7,077 nucleotides of DNA from Candidatus Latescibacterota bacterium (GTDB taxonomy: Bacteria; Latescibacterota; UBA2968; UBA8231): positions 1-7,077 of the forward strand of contig DPVW01000036.1 in the NCBI GenBank assembly GCA_003529325.1, in the 5' to 3' direction. Position numbers and translations under genes: made by a program. The notes under the pieces were generated by a model. It was not told where the DNA came from, searched no databases, and saw only the letters and a list, made by a program, of their open reading frames with translations. Below, in pieces: positions 6,236-7,077 of this stretch (positions within the stretch are counted from its first letter, which is position 1; each line of letters begins with the position of its first letter).

Positions 6236-7048
6236 CTAGTCCTCGTCGCCGGCATCGGCGCCACCACTTTCGACGGGGATCTGCAATCTTTCGATGGCCA
6301 GCGCCTTGCCGGTGGTTTCGTCGATCTCGACAAGAGCGCCGCTGAAATACGGAACGCCATCGGCGGGCTTGAAGCGGGCCGGCACCTGGTTGACGAAGCG
6401 ACCGACGGCAACTTCGTGGCGGGTCCCGATGACGGAATCGCGGACACCGGTCATGCCCGCGTCCGTGAGGAAGGCAGTGCCCTTGGGCAGGATGCGCTCG
6501 TCGGCTGTCTGCACGTGCGTGTGTGTGCCGATGACGGCTGAGGCCAACCCGTCGAGGTGAAAGCCGAGGGCGATCTTCTCCGCCGTGGCTTCGGCGTGAA
6601 AGTCGACAAAGACAAGGGGAGTTTCGTCGCGTAGCCGTTCGACTTCTGCCCGTCCCTGCTGGAAGGGGCAGTCGATATCGGGCATGAAGGTGCGCCCCTG
6701 CAGGTTGATAACAGCCACCGATCGACCACTACGATCCTCGGCGATGACGGAGCCACGACCCGGCGCACCCTTGGGGTAGTTGAATGGTCGCAGGACACGT
6801 TGGTGTTGGCCGATGTGGCGGACGAAGTCAGCGCGATTCCAGATGTGGTTGCCGGAGGTGACGACATCGACGCCGTAGGCGTGCAACTTCTTGATAATGT
6901 TGTCTGTCATACCGAAACCGCCAGCAGCGTTCTCGCCATTGGCGATGCACAGATCGACGGCGCGCTCCTGGATCAGACGAGGAATGCATTCGGCGGCGGC
7001 GCGGCGACCGGGTCGTGCGTAGATATCAGCTACAAAAAGGATTCGCAA
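6236..7048 (-). CDS. ymdB: YmdB-family metallophosphoesterase
   Basis: The 270-residue protein belongs to the YmdB/TIGR00282 calcineurin-like phosphoesterases. The Bacillus subtilis member hydrolyses 2',3'-cyclic nucleotides and influences RNase Y activity and biofilm/sporulation decisions. Metal-ligand residues are all present in the expected order: Asp8 (FVADIYARPGRR), Glu39-Asn40 (ANGENAAGGFG), Asn67-His68 (SGNHIW), His151 (VDFHAEATAEK), and His176/His178 (GTHTHVQT). The family block LTDAGMTGV follows near 195. The C-terminus is a short acidic tail (SGGADAGDED). The start is TTG at 7048, giving MRILFVADIY, which is the normal family N-terminus; only a weak AGAGA site lies about 10 bases upstream. 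The frame stays open to the right edge, so a longer N-terminus cannot be formally excluded, but it would be atypical. It is the first visible gene of the minus-strand operon; rny (RNase Y) is a plausible upstream neighbour. Confidence 0.93.
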   Translation of the reverse strand: MRILFVADIYARPGRRAAAECIPRLIQERAVDLCIANGENAAGGFGMTDNIIKKLHAYGVDVVTSGNHIWNRADFVRHIGQHQRVLRPFNYPKGAPGRGSVIAEDRSGRSVAVINLQGRTFMPDIDCPFQQGRAEVERLRDETPLVFVDFHAEATAEKIALGFHLDGLASAVIGTHTHVQTADERILPKGTAFLTDAGMTGVRDSVIGTRHEVAVGRFVNQVPARFKPADGVPYFSGALVEIDETTGKALAIERLQIPVESGGADAGDED

Positions 7049-7077
7049 GTGGGTTTGATCTCTGCGGGTTGGTGGGG

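Noticed and set aside
6512..6528. GT-rich alternating tract
   Set aside because: It encodes the conserved GTHTHVQT metal-binding block of YmdB.

Overview
The window reads as chromosomal DNA from a moderately GC-rich (about 60 % by eye) diderm bacterium, probably a little-cultured lineage. An outer membrane is suggested by a C-terminal beta-barrel of the Omp85/surface-antigen kind and by a lipoprotein. The YmdB–XseA gene pair is common outside Proteobacteria. Phylum assignment (for example Gemmatimonadota- or Latescibacterota-like) is only a guess from gene order. No mobile elements, CRISPR arrays, tRNAs or rRNAs are visible, and no gap between genes exceeds about 30 bases.

Left part, plus strand (1–2522): an envelope-type cluster of four tightly packed genes. 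It holds the 3' part of an outer-membrane beta-barrel protein, a 42-residue small ORF with a good ribosome binding site, an unrecognised beta-rich 178-residue protein that overlaps it, and a lipoprotein with about five TPR repeats. Spacing is 14 bp, then a 13-bp overlap, then 3 bp, so co-transcription is likely.

Right part, minus strand (2532–7048): a five-gene operon read right to left. It encodes a YmdB-family metallophosphoesterase, exonuclease VII large subunit (xseA), exonuclease VII small subunit (xseB), RecN and a CDP-alcohol phosphatidyltransferase (PgsA-like). xseA/xseB and xseB/recN are translationally coupled through GTGA and TGATG overlaps. The theme is nucleic-acid processing and DNA repair, with a phospholipid-synthesis gene at the end. 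RNase Y commonly lies next to ymdB and could lie just beyond the right edge (inference).

The two blocks converge with only 9 bp between stop codons and no recognisable intrinsic terminator. The right block is well-known housekeeping content. The least explained part is 1150–1802: the small ORF and the orphan beta-rich protein between a barrel and a TPR lipoprotein. I do not see strong evidence for a new defence or mobile system.
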